64,000 nucleotides of DNA from positions 434,185-498,184 of the forward strand of contig CAJNDS010000469.1 in assembly GCA_905221605.1 (NCBI GenBank), read 5' to 3'. The position numbers and the translations under genes were made by a program. Every line of letters starts with the position of its first letter. Positions within the stretch are counted from its first letter, which is position 1. Below the pieces are notes generated by a model that was given only the letters and a program-made list of their open reading frames with translations, was not told where the DNA came from and did no database searches. Positions 30,820 to 42,700 of the stretch are shown one piece after another. This DNA comes from Symbiodinium natans. Its lineage: Eukaryota > Sar > Dinophyceae > Suessiales > Symbiodiniaceae.

Positions 30820-31790
30820 GGGTTTAGGGTGTAGGGTTTGGGGTTTCGGGTTTGGAATTTCTTTTGGAGGGATTTCCGGATGTTTGGAGGGTTTTGGAAT
30901 GTTTTGGAGGGTTAGGGGGCTTGCGGGGCTTTGGGTGTTGGGGGTGGTCAGGGTGTAGGGGCTCCTCTGGTCCCAGGTTGCGAGCTGAGAGCCGCACAGT
31001 TGCCCTAAACCCTAAACCCTAAGCCCTAAACCCTAAACCCTAAACCCCCAAACCCTAAACCCTAAACCCTAAACCCTAAACCCTAAACCCCAAACCCTAA
31101 ACCCTAAACACTAAACCCTAAACCCTAAACCCTAAACCCTAAACCCTAACCCCAACCCTAGACCCTGTTTGGGTCTAGAGGGTTTTAGGGTACAGCAACT
31201 CGAGACAGTGCAGGGCTCCAGGTGTGCAAGATGGAGCCTTAGGGTTCAGGGCTTAGGGCTTAGGGCTTGGGGTTTTGGGTTTTGGGTTTGGGGTTTGGGG
31301 TTTGGGGTTTAGGGTTTAGGGTTAGGGTTTAGGGTTTAGGGCTTAGGGCTTAGGGCTTAGGGCTTAGGGCTTAGGGCTTAGGGCTTAGGGCTTAGGGCTT
31401 AGGGCTTAGGGCTTAGGGCTTGGGGTTTTGGGTTTTGGGTTTGGGGTTTAGGGTTAGGGTTTAGGGTTTAGGGCTTAGGGTTCAGGGCTTAGGGCTTAGG
31501 GCTTGGGGTTTGGGGTTTAGGGTTTGGGGTTAAGGGTTTAGGGTTTAGGGTTTAGGTTTTAGGTTCTAGGGTTTAGGGCTCCTGAAGCTCGGCGCATGTA
31601 GGGCTTCAAGTCAGGGCGGAGGCCTTGCCTTGTGGGGGACTTAGGGTTTAGGGTTTAGGGTTTGGGGTTTAGGCTTTGGGGTTTAGGGTTTAGGGTTTAG
31701 GGTTTAGGGTTTAGGGTTTAGGGTTTAGGGTTTAGGGTTTAGGGTTTAGGGTTTAGGGTTTAGGGTTTAGGGTTCAGAGTGTATAGTGGT
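30820..31790. repeat. Intron inside TMD2 with CCCTAAA, GGGCTTA and TTTAGGG arrays
   Basis: CCCTAAA 31,005-31,165; GGGCTTA array 31,339-31,420 between two near-identical copies of a GGGTTTTGGGTTTGGGG segment; TTTAGGG 31,645-31,770. Confidence 0.88.
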
Positions 31791-31826
31791 TAGGGAAGGG
31801 AGACCCGTCAACTGCCGGCAAGACGC

Positions 31827-31885
31827 TGGCAGAGCAGCGCTCGCTTGTCGCGCATGCCGTAGCGCCATCGCTTGAGGAGCAGGGC
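31827..31885 (-). CDS. ABCA exon: entry to TMD2 (ALLLKRWRYGMRDK)
   Basis: Acceptor TTTCAG|G; ALLLKRWRYGMRDKRALLC plus CA, donor GCGTCT. This is the amphipathic KRxxYxxRDKR segment that lies on the cytosolic face before the first helix of an ABCA membrane domain. The split CA|G codon makes Q before LLMPT. Confidence 0.83.
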
Positions 31886-31889
31886 CTGA

Positions 31890-33085
31890 AAGCACGGTTT
31901 AGGGTTTAAGTTTAGAGCCTAGGGTGTAGCATTTTGGGTTTGGGGTTTAGGGAAGGGCTTACAAGCTTGGAATTGTGAAAGTTTCTCCAGATGACAAAAT
32001 GCACAACCTCTCGAAGGGGCTTGGATTTTGGTGTCTATCACCGTCTACAGACTTGGGGTCTAGAGGGCGTTCAGGGGCAGGAGCCAGAGCCGCCAGGTCT
32101 AGAGGGCTGTAAGCCCGGGGAAGTGTCTTGATTTCCCCGACAAGTAAACCCTGTAATCCCCAACCTCCCCCGCTCACCTCCTATCACCAGCCAGACCGCA
32201 AAAGCCTACATCCACACCGGAAAAACTGGACCGGAAACCCGGCCCTCTTGACCTCATATCGGACTACCCATGCAGCCGAAAGTATTGAGGCCATTTGCCG
32301 GCTTCCCGCTTCCAATCCACAGGCTCGGAGGACTCGGACTCGGACCTTATCGGTGCCGCTAACCTGACCTCCTCCCGTCACATTGCCATGCTTTTGCAGC
32401 AGGTGGACATTTGTACTCCACCTGATTGTAGACGATGTCCGAGCAAGGGTGCGCCGCGGTTCCTAACGAAGCTGCTCATCCTGCTGAAAGGTTCAGGGTT
32501 TGGGGATATAGGGTTCAGGCTTTAGGGGTTAGGGGTTTAGGGTTTAGGGTTTAGGGTTTTGGGGATCGTGTTCAGGCTTGGAAAACTCGCAAACCTTCTT
32601 AGAAATGAGCTACACGCTATGGCCTCTGAAAGGCTTACATACTTGGATGCTGTGCACCTGCTTCCTTCATGCCAAGTAATTAGCTTTGGGGTTTAGGGTT
32701 TCGGTTTAACTTCTTTCTTCCTGCAAAGCATTGTTCTACTACTGTATATCACCCTAACCCTCAAACCCTCAACCCTCAACCCTCAACCCTAAACCCTCTC
32801 AACCCGAAACGTCCACCCACGAAGCCAGGATGGCCCTAAAGACCCTCAGAAAAACATTCCTGCATGCGATCCTCTTAAGCCGGAGAAGGGGAAATATGTA
32901 ATATCCCAAGGGCCTGCGCCAAACCCTAAACCGTCAACCCTCAACCCTGAACCCCCAAACCCCAAACCCTAAACCCTAAACCCTAAACCCCAAACCCCAA
33001 ACCCTTAACCCTAAACCCTAAACCCTAAACCCTAAACCCTAAACCCTAAACCCTAAACCCTAAACCCTGAGGAAGGAAGCTCGCC
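31890..33085. repeat. Intron 31.9-33.1 kb, largely non-telomeric
   Basis: 31,940-32,480 is unique, with open frames on both strands (for example RPLDPKSVDGDRHQNPSPFE on minus, SSRHIAMLLQQVDICTPPD on plus) and no clear exon edges. A family-5 element lies at 32,833-32,918. CCCTAAA 32,940-33,070. Confidence 0.65.
32833..32918. repeat. Dispersed family 5, copy a
   Basis: Pattern CCCTCAGAAAAACATTCCTG, a GATCCTC word, then GGGGAAATATGTAATATCCC and AAGGGCCT. Related copies lie at 43,332, 48,783 and 54,550, with diverged ones at 14,689 and 53,395. Confidence 0.72.
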
Positions 33086-33089
33086 AAGC

Positions 33090-33161
33090 CTTCACCTGCC
33101 CGGCAAATCCAGCGCCCAGTCGCGCGGGCTTCACCGGATCCGCGATCGTCACCTCTCGGGC
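33090..33161 (-). CDS. ABCA exon before TMD2 (LGAGFAGQVK)
   Basis: Acceptor TCGCAG|G, 24 codons AREVTIADPVKPARLGAG then FAGQVK, donor GCTTGG. Joined to the next exon it gives FAGQVKALLLKRW, the standard FxxQxxALLxKR entry to the second ABCA membrane domain. Confidence 0.78.
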
Positions 33162-33885
33162 CTGCGACTTGCAGATGTCTATTTTGGTTTGGGTGTGGGG
33201 TTTAGGGTTTGGGGTTTGGGGTTTAGGGTTTAGGGTTTAGGGTTTAGGGTTTAGGGTTTAGGGTTTAGGGTTTGGGGTTTAGGGGTTTGGAGGGTTTGGG
33301 TTTTTTGGGGTTTCGGGTTTGGGGTTTCGGGCTTGGGGCTGCGGGTTTAGGGGCTTACGGTTTGGGGTTTGGGTTTTAGGGTTGGGGGTTTAGGGTTGAG
33401 GGTTTGCGGTTTGGGGTTTAGGGCTTAGGGTTAGGGGTTTGCGGTTGAGGAGGGCTGAGGGCTCATAGGGGCTTAGGGCTTAAGGCTTAATTAAGGGTTT
33501 AGGGTTTGAAGGTTCAGGCCCTTTGGGGTTTACAGGGCTTCCGGGGTTTAAGGGAACTATTTGGGGCTTCGGGGCTTCGTAACCCCGAACCCTACCCCGC
33601 CACACCCGATGGCTGAGCCAGAGAGACCTCCAGAGCCTGAACCCTAAACCCTAAACCCTAAACCCTAAACCCGAAACCCTAAACCCACCCAGTGGGTCCC
33701 ACAACATTAGGAAACCATTTCGCTTTACCTAGAATTCCTCAAGTCAAATTAACCCGTCCTGAACCCTGAAGCCCAAGGCCTAACCCGAAAGCCAAGGCAC
33801 AAAGCCCTAAGCCCCAAAACCCAAGGCCACAAGGCCACTATGCCTTCAACTCAAAAGCCCCCAGGCCCAAAGCAAGCCCATACTA

Positions 33886-34075
33886 TGGCCCTTGCCCACG
33901 AAAAGTTTGGCCCTTGCCCACTTTGCCCGCGAAATTTTGGAGCCTTGCCCACGACATGTTGACCTTTGCCCGCGAAATTTGGGCCCTTGTCCGCGAAACG
34001 ACTCTTGCCCGCGAATTGTTGACCCTTGCCCGCGAAACTTTGGCCCTAGCCCACGAAATTTTGGCCCTGCCCATG
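33886..34075. repeat. 20-24 bp minisatellite (CCCTTGCCCGCGAAATTTTGG)
   Basis: About eight imperfect units built on TTGCCCGCGAAA. It produces open frames in several phases that are not genes. Confidence 0.88.
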
Positions 34076-34203
34076 AATGACTATAGAGTCTTTAATGGAA
34101 GCGAGAGAGAGAGATAAAGATACATATAAATATCAATATCTATATATATATATATATAAGACACATCTATATATATACATATAAATATATACGTATATCT
34201 ATA

Positions 34204-34383
34204 TACATACATACATACATACATACATACATACATACATACATACATACATACATACATACATACATACATACATACATACATACATACAGACATACAT
34301 ACATACATACATACATACATACATACATACATACATACATACATACATACATACATACATACATACATACATACATACATACA

Positions 34384-34411
<28 letters not shown>
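34204..34411. repeat. (TACA)n microsatellite
   Basis: About 52 tetranucleotide units with one interruption. Likely slippage-prone; responsible for the YVCM-repeat frames. Confidence 0.97.
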
Positions 34412-34416
<5 letters not shown>

Positions 34417-34763
34417 GTGTGAGACGTTCAGGGTTGAGTGTAGGGAAAAGGGTTCCAAGACGCCGGAGTTTGCAGACTTGGGGTGGTTTGGGTTCGGGTA
34501 GCTAGCCGTTAAGGGGATGCGGGGTGCTTCGGATCAGGCTCCACAGGGTTTGGGGGGGGTTTAGGGTTAGGGCTGAGGGCTTAGGGTTTAGGGTTTGGTC
34601 TTTTAGGTTTTCCCTAAAAGCCTTAAGAGCCCAGGGAAACCCTAAGAAGGCCCAGAAGCTGTAGAAAAGCCCTGAACCCTGAACCCTGAACCCTAAACCC
34701 TGAACCCTAAAGCCAGAAAAACCCCAAAACCCCAAAACCTCAAACCCTGGACCCCTCAAGGGC

Positions 34764-34806
34764 CTGTGACGTGGAAGCGCCGCCAACTTCTCCCAGCTCG
34801 ATGTAC
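34764..34806 (-). CDS. Linker exon (YIELGEVGGASTSQ)
   Basis: Acceptor GAAAG|G, 14 codons after one base, donor GCCCTT. Hydrophilic linker by position. Confidence 0.58.
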
Positions 34807-35058
34807 CTTTCAGGAGGCCGGCGTGGGGTTTAGTGTTTAGGGTTGAGGGTTTAGGGTTTGTGGTTTGGGGTTTAGGGTTGAGGGTTCAGGGTTCAGGGGT
34901 TAAGGGGTTCAGGGTTTAGTTTGGGGACTAGGCTTTAGGGCTTAGGGTGTAGGGCTGTCTATCAAGACGTCCGGCCATGTATGGCGAAGAAGTACTCCTC
35001 ACCAACGTACCACTGCATCTGCTTCGGAGGGCGGCGTGCGTATCATCTGCTAGCACAC

Positions 35059-35130
35059 CATGCCACACTTGCTCAGCCAGATGTCATCCTCGAATTCCTT
35101 CACGTTCCGAAGAGTTTCATTGTCGGCGTC
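35059..35130 (-). CDS. Linker exon (ETLRNVKEFEDDIWLSKCGM)
   Basis: Acceptor CCAGAG|G, 24 codons, donor GTGTGC. Acidic and helix-like (DADNETLRNVKEFEDD then IWLSKCGM). Part of the linker by position. The same island downstream (34,985-35,045) stays open in another frame (MQWYVGEEYFFAIH) and may hold a second exon. Confidence 0.6.
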
Positions 35131-35288
35131 CTCTGGTCCATGGATGAAAAGCCGAAAACGGACAGCGGCTGAGCTCCTGCAAGTCCTAAACCCTAAGTCC
35201 TAAACCCTAAACCCTAAACCCTAAACCCTAAACCCTAAACCCTAAACCCTAAACCCTAAACCCTAAACCCTAAACCCTAAACCGCGAA

Positions 35289-35339
35289 CAGATTCGCTTT
35301 GCCGCTTGCCGCTCTTGAGTTTCGACGGTCTTGCTCGGT
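35289..35339 (-). CDS. Probable linker exon (TEQDRRNSRAAS)
   Basis: Acceptor CATCAG|A; open frame TEQDRRNSRAASGKANLF, hydrophilic as expected of the NBD1-TMD2 linker. The donor is not resolved. Confidence 0.42.
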
Positions 35340-35984
35340 CTGATGCTAAATCCAACATTACTCGTCTGCTCGCAAAGCCTCCAGCACCCTAAGCCCCCCC
35401 CCCCCCTCCCGCCTCCCGCCTCCCCCAAACCCTAAACCCTAAACCCTAAACCCTAAACCCTAAACCCTAAAACTTCACAAGCCTGGAACCTGACCCAAAA
35501 AAAAGCTCAAGCTGCAAGGAGCCGCCAGAAGTCCCGAGGGCTACACACCCTAAACCCTATGAACCCTAAAACGCTACACACCGTAAAAACCATAAAACGA
35601 AACATTTTCATAAGACAAAAAAGTATTCAATTTAATTTTCTGGTTTATTATTTATATTATTTTGTTTCTTTGAGATATTTTTGTTGTTGAGTTATAGAAT
35701 ATGCCCTGTAAGCCTGCCCCGGAAAGCCCGGCCCCATACGCCCCAAAAGCCTCGTAAGCCCTAAAAGCCCCACACCCTAGAATCCCTGAACCCTAAAAAC
35801 CCTTACGCCTAGAAGCCTAAACCCTAAAAACCCTAAACCCTTGAAACTTGAAACCCTAAACCCTTGAAACCCCAAACCCTAAACCCTAAACCCTAAACCC
35901 TAAACCCTAAACCCTAAACCCTAAACCCTAAACCCTAAACCCTAAACCCTAAACCCTAAACCCTAAACCCTAAACCCTCAACCG

Positions 35985-36056
35985 CCGCCGAGATTCTCGG
36001 CTGCCGTGCCCGGCGAGGATTCCCCGCGGCGACTGGCCGAGGAAGGAGACCGCGAC
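35985..36056 (-). CDS. Probable linker exon after NBD1
   Basis: Acceptor TCTCAG|G. If it follows VFLKVASGD in phase 0 it starts VAVSFLGQSPR; another frame gives a Ser/Arg-rich linker. The 3' end is not fixed. ABCA proteins have a variable charged linker here. Confidence 0.45.
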
Positions 36057-36693
36057 CTGAGAAAGAGCTCTCTGGGTTTAGGGTTTAGGGTTTAGGGTTT
36101 AGGGCTTAGGGTTTAGGGTTTAGGGTTTAGGGTTTATAGGGTTTAGCGCTTAGGGTTTTTAGGGTTTAGGGTTTAGGGTTTAGGGTTTATAGGGTTTAGG
36201 GCTTAGGGTTTTTAGGGTTTAGGGTTTAGGGTTTAGGGTTTCGGGTTTTGGGTCTAGGGTTCAGGGTTTAGGGCTCTAAGGGTTTAGGAGGGCTTTTAAG
36301 TTTAGGGTTTCAAAATCTAAGTGAGGGGCTGTGAAAGGCTAGTTTGGGGGGCTGACTTTTGCCTGCAACTTTGCTGTCAGGAAGGACAGGCGCTGATATT
36401 TAGATCCTAGACGAAGTGGAAAAAACTTCGGCATTGAGCTGCAGATTCGACTTGACGCAAAACACCGAGATCACAGCCCGCTTTAACCCATATCCAAAAC
36501 CCCAAGCCCTACCTAAAACCCAATCTAAACCCCCAAAGCACCAAACATCACAAAACCCTCAACCCTTATTTCGCCAAAATCCAGACCGCAAAACCCCAAA
36601 CTTTTGAACCCCTCAACCCTAAAACCCTAAACCCTAAACCCCTAACCCCTAAACCCTAAACCCTAAATCTCAAAGGTCGGGCCTGGGAACAAC

Positions 36694-36720
36694 GTCTCCA
36701 GACGCCACTTTCAAGAAGAC
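36694..36720 (-). CDS. ABCA exon: VFLKVASGD
   Basis: 27 nt, acceptor CACCAG|G, donor GTTGTT (or GACGTT one codon earlier). Completes TTLEEVFLKV. Confidence 0.85.
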
Positions 36721-39700
36721 CTGGTGACTGCGGACGTGGAGTTGAGGGTTAAGGGCTTTCGGGGTTGCAGGTTTCGCGGGTCAGGGGTCTGTTTGTTTTT
36801 TGTGTTTGAACAGAGGGGAGGGGGGGGGGGGGGGCTTAGGCGTTTAGGTGTTGGGGTTTAGGTCTAGGGGGATGCCTAAACCCTAAACCCTACACCCTTA
36901 AACCCTAAACCCTAAAGCCTAAACCCTAAACCCTAAACTCCTAAACCCTGAAAGTGCCCTCCCCTCCCCCCACCCCGCCGAAGTCCCAGCAAAATAGGGG
37001 TTTCCAACACATACGATCATGCTCAGTGCAGAAACCCCCAGAAAGGGTACCCTTATGTTCGGAAACCTCGACATTCAGCCCCCCAGACCCTAAACCCGGT
37101 TTAGGGTTTAGGGTTTAGGGTTTAGGGTTTAGGGTTTCGGGTGACGGTTTAGGGTTTAGGGTCTAGGGCTATACAGTTATACACTAAACCCTGAAACCCT
37201 GAACCCTAAGCCCAACACTCCCCACACCTCGAGAAGATCGGAAGTCTGAACCTCAAGCCTCAAAATGCCAAGGCCTCGCTTGAGATTTAAGGCTGCAGGC
37301 TTACCCCACTGGGCCCAGACATCCCCCATTTGTAAACCCTAAAGCCCTCAAACCCTAAACCCTAAACCCTGAACCCTGAACCCTAAACCCTAAACGCTAA
37401 ACCCTAAACCCTAAACCCTAAACCCTTAACCCTAAACCCTAGCCAGAAACGAATTTCCATGATTCGGGCTTTGAGGGTTTAGGGTTTAGGGCTAGTTTAG
37501 GCCTGTATGGCTGCACAGCATTTAAGGCCACAGACTACAGGGCGTTGGTTTCTGACAGTTTCTGAGCATTAAGTGGTTTGTGAAGCAGGGTTTAGGGTTT
37601 AGGGTTTAGGGTTTAGGGTTTAGGGTTTAGGGTTTAGGGCTTAGGGCTTAGGGTTTAGGGTTTAGGGTTTAGGGTTTAGGGTTTAGGGTCTGCGGTCTAT
37701 ATAAGGGTTTATATAGGGTTTTCGCTTTTTTGGCCTCCTCCAGCGTGGTGATGGAAATGCCATAAGACCTGGCTTTGCCACGATCTACCACCCTTAAGAC
37801 CCCCAAAATCCCCAGGCGTTGGGGTTTGGTGTAGGGCTTGGGGTTTAGGGTTTAGGGTTTAGGGTTTAGGCTTTAGGCTTTCGGGTTTAGGGTATATACG
37901 TAGGCTTCAGGTTTTAGGAGAGGCTTAGAAGCTAAGCTGAGGACTAGGTAGCGAAGACTCTCCACAAATCTGCGCCTGGGGCTTCACCCGGTCTCAACCC
38001 TAAACCCTAAACCCTCAACCCTAAGGCCCTAAGCCTAAACCCTAAAACCTAAACCCTGAACCCTAAACAACTGGAGCCCTGGAGCCTTCCAACTCGCAAG
38101 ACGCTGATGCGGAAAACGATCAACAAAAAAATATAAGCCCACCCCAACACACCAACATCCCAAACCCCAAGCCCTAAACACTAAACCCTCACCTCAACCC
38201 TAATCCCCAAACCCGAAACCCTTAATCCTAAGCCCTCAACCCCAAACCCTAAACCCTAAACCCGAAACCCTAAACCCTAACCCCTAAACCCTAAACCCTA
38301 AACCCTAAACCCTAAACCCTAACTAAGCCCAAGCATGCTCCACTAATGGGCGCCCCCGCTCCAGCTGCAAACTGGTCATCTGCTGCTCCAGGCTCCCCAA
38401 AATCTGGCTAGCGGCGGGTTTAGGGTTTAGGGTTTAGGGTTTAGGGTTTAGGGTTTAGGGGTTTAAGGGTTTAAGGGTTTGGGGTGAAGGTTTAGGGATG
38501 GTTAGGGTTTAGGGTTTAGGGTTTCGGGTTTAGGGTTTAGGGTTTAGGGTGCTCCCCAAAATCTGGCTACAGCTTTGGGAAGCGCGGTGTCATGGTAAAC
38601 GCTACCTGTGTTGGGTTTAGGGGTTCGGGTTCAGGGTTTGGGGTTTAGGGTTTAGGGTTTAGGGCTTAGGGCTTAGGGCTTAGGATTAGGGCTTAGGGCT
38701 TGGTTTGTAGGGTTTGGGGTTTTGGGGCTTCAGAGGGGTTTGGAGTTTTGGGGCTTAGCGCTCTTAGGGTTTAGGGCTGATGGCCTCATGATGAGGTTTA
38801 GGGTTTAGGGTTTAGCATTCGCACACGGGCTAGTTATTATTCTGTATTTCGCCCGTGTACTAATAATATTATCTGGTTGCGTTCTCTCATTCACTTCGTT
38901 CACTTGCAACATTCGTTCGAGCATGAACTCATCCATTCAATCTCTTCACACTATTCTTCTATCATGATTAGTAATATCCCGGGCGCTCTATAAAAACCCT
39001 CTTTTGCGCCCGTAGCACAATATTTTTATTGGTCACCCTAAACCCTACCCTAAACCCTAAACCCTAAACCCTAAACCCTAAACCCTAAACCCTAAACCCT
39101 AAACCCTAAACCCTAAACCCTAAAACCTAAACCCTAACACCTAAACCCTAAACCCTAAACCCTAAACCCTAAACCCTAAACCCTAAACCCTAAACCCTAA
39201 ACCCTAAACCCTAAACCCTAAACCCTAAACCCTAAACCCTAAACCCTAAACCCTAAACCTAACCCTAGATTATATAGTGGGAATGGGGGTCGCTGCTAGC
39301 GCCTTGGGAAAGTGCTGGGCCGCATTGAAGGGGAACTGCAAGATCAGCTCCTGGTCGGCTGCATCGCGGGAATTCAGGCTTAGGGCTTGAGGTTTGGGAT
39401 TTCGGGTTTCGGGTTCAGGGTTTAGGGTTTAATGGTTGTGGTTTCGGGTTTGGGGTTTGGGGTTGAGGGTGGAGTTTGGGTTTTGGGGGTTGGGTGTTTT
39501 GGGGATTTGGGGTTTGGGGGTTTGGGGGTTTGGGGCGTCGGGTTGACCGTTTAGGCTGGAGCCTTTATCTCCGGGCTTCGGGCCTTCGGGCTTAGAGTTT
39601 CCGGCTTGGGATTGCCTGAACTAGGGTTTAGTATTTCAGGGTTTGGGGTTTAGGGTTTAGGGTTTGGGGTTCTCTGTCACGTCCGAGGATTTAGGGATCA

Positions 39701-42700
39701 GGGTTCAGGGCTTAGGGCTTAGGGTTTAGGGCTTAGGGCTTGGGATCCAAAACCCAAGCCCCTCACCAAACCCTGCACAACAAACACCCGATCCTTCGCG
39801 GCGATGGCCCAAGTCAAGCCCCAGATTGAACCCAAAACACTAAACCCTAAACCCTAAACCCTAAACCCTAAACCCTAAACCCTAAACCCTACTTATAAGC
39901 CCTAAACCCTAAACCCGAAACCCTACACCCTAAACCCTAAACCCCAATTCTCTCCTTGGCGCTGTTCGAGAGAGTCACCACCTGGGCCAGTCTCTGGAAA
40001 CCCTTAACCCTAAACTCTAAATCCTAAACCCAAAACCCGAATCCTAAACCCTAAATCCTAAATCCTAAACCCTAGATCCCTAATCCTAAACTCTAAACCC
40101 TAAACCCTAGATCCTAAACCCTGAACCCTGAATCATGAATCCTAAACCCTGAAGGTTCAGGGTTTAGGGTTTTGGGGGAACACCCCAATGCCCCCACAAT
40201 CTTCTGCCATGTGCCGCCCAGAAACTTTGTGGGTTTAGGGCTGCGGGTCTGAGATTTGGAGTTAAATAAGGGTTTAGGTTTTAATTAGTGTTTAGGGTTT
40301 AGGGTTAAGTTTGTTATGTGTTTTTTTGGGTTTAGGGCTTAGGGTTGAGATCTTTAAAGGCCCTCTCAGTTGAAGGCTTCGCGGATCCACTTGTTCACTT
40401 GTTCGGTTTCCCGCGCCCTAAACCCTAAACACCATACCCTAAAACCCAAACCCTGAACCCCAAACCCTAAACCCTAAACCCCCCACCCCAAATCCTAAAC
40501 CCTAAACCCTAAACCCGAAACCCTAAACCCTAAACCCTAAACCCTGAACCCTGAACCCTGAACCCTAAACCCTAAACCCTAAACCCTAAACCCCCCAAAA
40601 TGGCCTCGGAGGTGAGCTCGGGCACGTGATGGCACACGGCCTGGCCCCGACGTTTTCGGCTCACGCTGCTTGGGGCTTCTCTGGGTTGATTAAGGTTTAG
40701 GGTTTATGGTTTAGGGTTTAGGGTTAAGGGTTAAGGGTTAAGGGTTAAGGGTTTGGGGTTTAGGGTTTAGGGTTAGGGTTCAGGGTTTAGGGTTTAGGGT
40801 TTAGGGTTTAGGGTTTAGGGTTTAGGGTTTAGGGTTTAGGGTTTAGGGTTTAGAGTTTAGGGTTTAGGGATTTTAAGGGTTGAATATAGGGGCCTGAAAG
40901 ATTTGAATCTGGTTTTGTTTGCGGGGGGGACTCTAGTATACTTATAGTGGACAAATACGTCAACACTTTTCGAAACCGACCCCTATAGTATCAGGGTTGA
41001 GAAGGGTTTGGGTTTAAAGGGTGTATAAGTGTTGATGTAGGTGTATAATGGTTTGGGTTTGAATGGGTTAATGATACAGGTTCATAGGGTTTGATTGAAG
41101 GGTTTTGAAAAGGCTTTGTAAGGTTTATGTATAAGGGCTTACAGGGCTTACAAGGTTGATGGCTGAGGCTTTGAGGATTTCATGGGGTGCAGTATACATC
41201 GGGCATCATAAGTATAAAGCTTGTGGGGGCAGAGGGCTTATTCGAGGGGCTTCTATAGGGCTCAAGTTTTCTAGGCGTGGCGTTTAGGGGTTCAGGGTCG
41301 CTGGGTGGCGGCGTAGCATTTTGATCCTAGGCCCTCTTAAATGGATCAAGTTGAGCGCTCTCACTTGAGGCTCTTAAGCGTGTTGTGTCGAGTCGGACAT
41401 ATCTTGGAGCTCGAACGGGGGAGGGGGGGGGACAAAATGCGGGCTCAGGCCGTTGCAAGCCGACGTTCTAGTAGCAAACGAATCGGCCGGTTTAGGGTTA
41501 AAACAGGCTTACGGACTAGAGTTTACGGTTCAGGGTCTAGGGTTTAGACTGGATCAAGCTGCATCTTACTAAACCCCTAGCGCCTGCAAAAAGAGCCTCA
41601 AAATTGGCGGATGACCTGTGGCCACTTTACCCCCGGCCGCCTCGCGCACCGCGTCCGTATCGCAGCCAGGACGCTTCACAAACGTGACATTGTAGCCTGG
41701 GGGCTGTAGTTTTAGGGTTTAGGGTTTAGGGTTTAGGGTTTAGGGTTTAGGGTTTAGAGTTTAGAGTTTAGGGTTTAGGGTTTAGGGTTTAGGGTTTAGG
41801 GTTTAGGGTTTAGGGTTGCTTAGGATGTATAGGGCTCAACCACTCACCATGAACCCAAACCTAAGCCTCCATGGCCCCTTTTCAAGAGGAGGAGGAAATC
41901 GTTCATTCGGGTCTGTTGTTCGTCGCGCCATCCGCAAAAAGAACGGATTCTCAGGTGGCAAACGCACAGCGGCACCATGAAGGCGTCATGCCGAAAGCGT
42001 TCAAATCTCCTTGAGAAAGCTCTGCTTTCCTTGGGGGCCAAGTGAACCCCGATCATATACCCTATACTACTATACTCCCGATTGTGGCACATGAACCCTT
42101 TTAGTATTCAGTTTGTCCTTACAGTTAAGAGTCTCTATTCGATTCTACAGTAGCTGTCGAAGACAGGGCTTAGGGTGCTGACTGCGCAGTTTAGGGTTTG
42201 GGGGCTAAAGTTTAGGGTTTAGGGTTTAGGGCCTAGGGTTAGAGGCTTAGGGTTTAGGGGGTTTAGGGGGTTTAGGGTTTGAGGTTTACGTAGGACTTAG
42301 CAGAAGAACCTGTTTGAGTTTCGCTGCAGGAGGCTGGTCTTTCCTGGTTACCCAGGCTGTTCAAGACGGAACGCATCAGCAAATAAAAACTTTTATTTGG
42401 CTTCAAGATGAAGTCCGAAAACACGCAGGCCCGAATTGCGGCGTGTTCTGTCACCCTAAACCCTAAACCCTAAACCCTAAACCGGAAACTGGGTTTTCAG
42501 AGGAAGCCGATGTCCATTTTTTGGAGATGCATGGGTCTCCCAGCCACCATGCTTAGTGCCAAAGGCCAACCCTAAGGGCCTGTGTACGTCAATAGGGAAG
42601 ACTTGGGCCCCTAAGGTACTTCCTGTTCAGGGACCGAGTATATACCAACGAGGTACATGGACCCTAGGGTGAGCTTCTACGCCCTCCTAAACCCTAAACC

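Larger units (their letters stand above)
33180..34760. repeat. Intron with G-rich arrays, minisatellite and (TACA)n
   Basis: TTTAGGG/TTTGGGG 33,195-33,460, CCCTAAA 33,640-33,688, 20-24 bp minisatellite 33,886-34,075, AT-rich 34,115-34,200, (TACA)n 34,204-34,411, CCCTGAA units 34,672-34,705. 33,595-33,640 has a possible short exon not called. Confidence 0.8.
35170..36690. repeat. Telomeric arrays around the linker exons
   Basis: (CCCTAAA)n 35,197-35,282, 35,428-35,470 and 35,865-35,980; (TTTAGGG)n 36,074-36,250; CCCTAAA 36,610-36,668. An AT-rich unique stretch 35,580-35,700 and the island 36,390-36,600 show no clear exon. Confidence 0.85.

Noticed and set aside
31570-31640. Possible exon LRPDLKPYM on the minus strand
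   Set aside because: It resembles a segment after an ABCA first helix, but the helix exon lies further downstream at 30.78 kb and joins the upstream exon perfectly, so this would be out of order.
31959-32525. Open frames of 65-79 codons on both strands
   Set aside because: They lie inside an intron whose flanking exons join in frame; no splice edges, no domain, and opposite-strand frames compete.
34081-34458. Open frames of repeating YVCM and similar
   Set aside because: Read-through of (TACA)n; the same at 60.3-60.6 kb.
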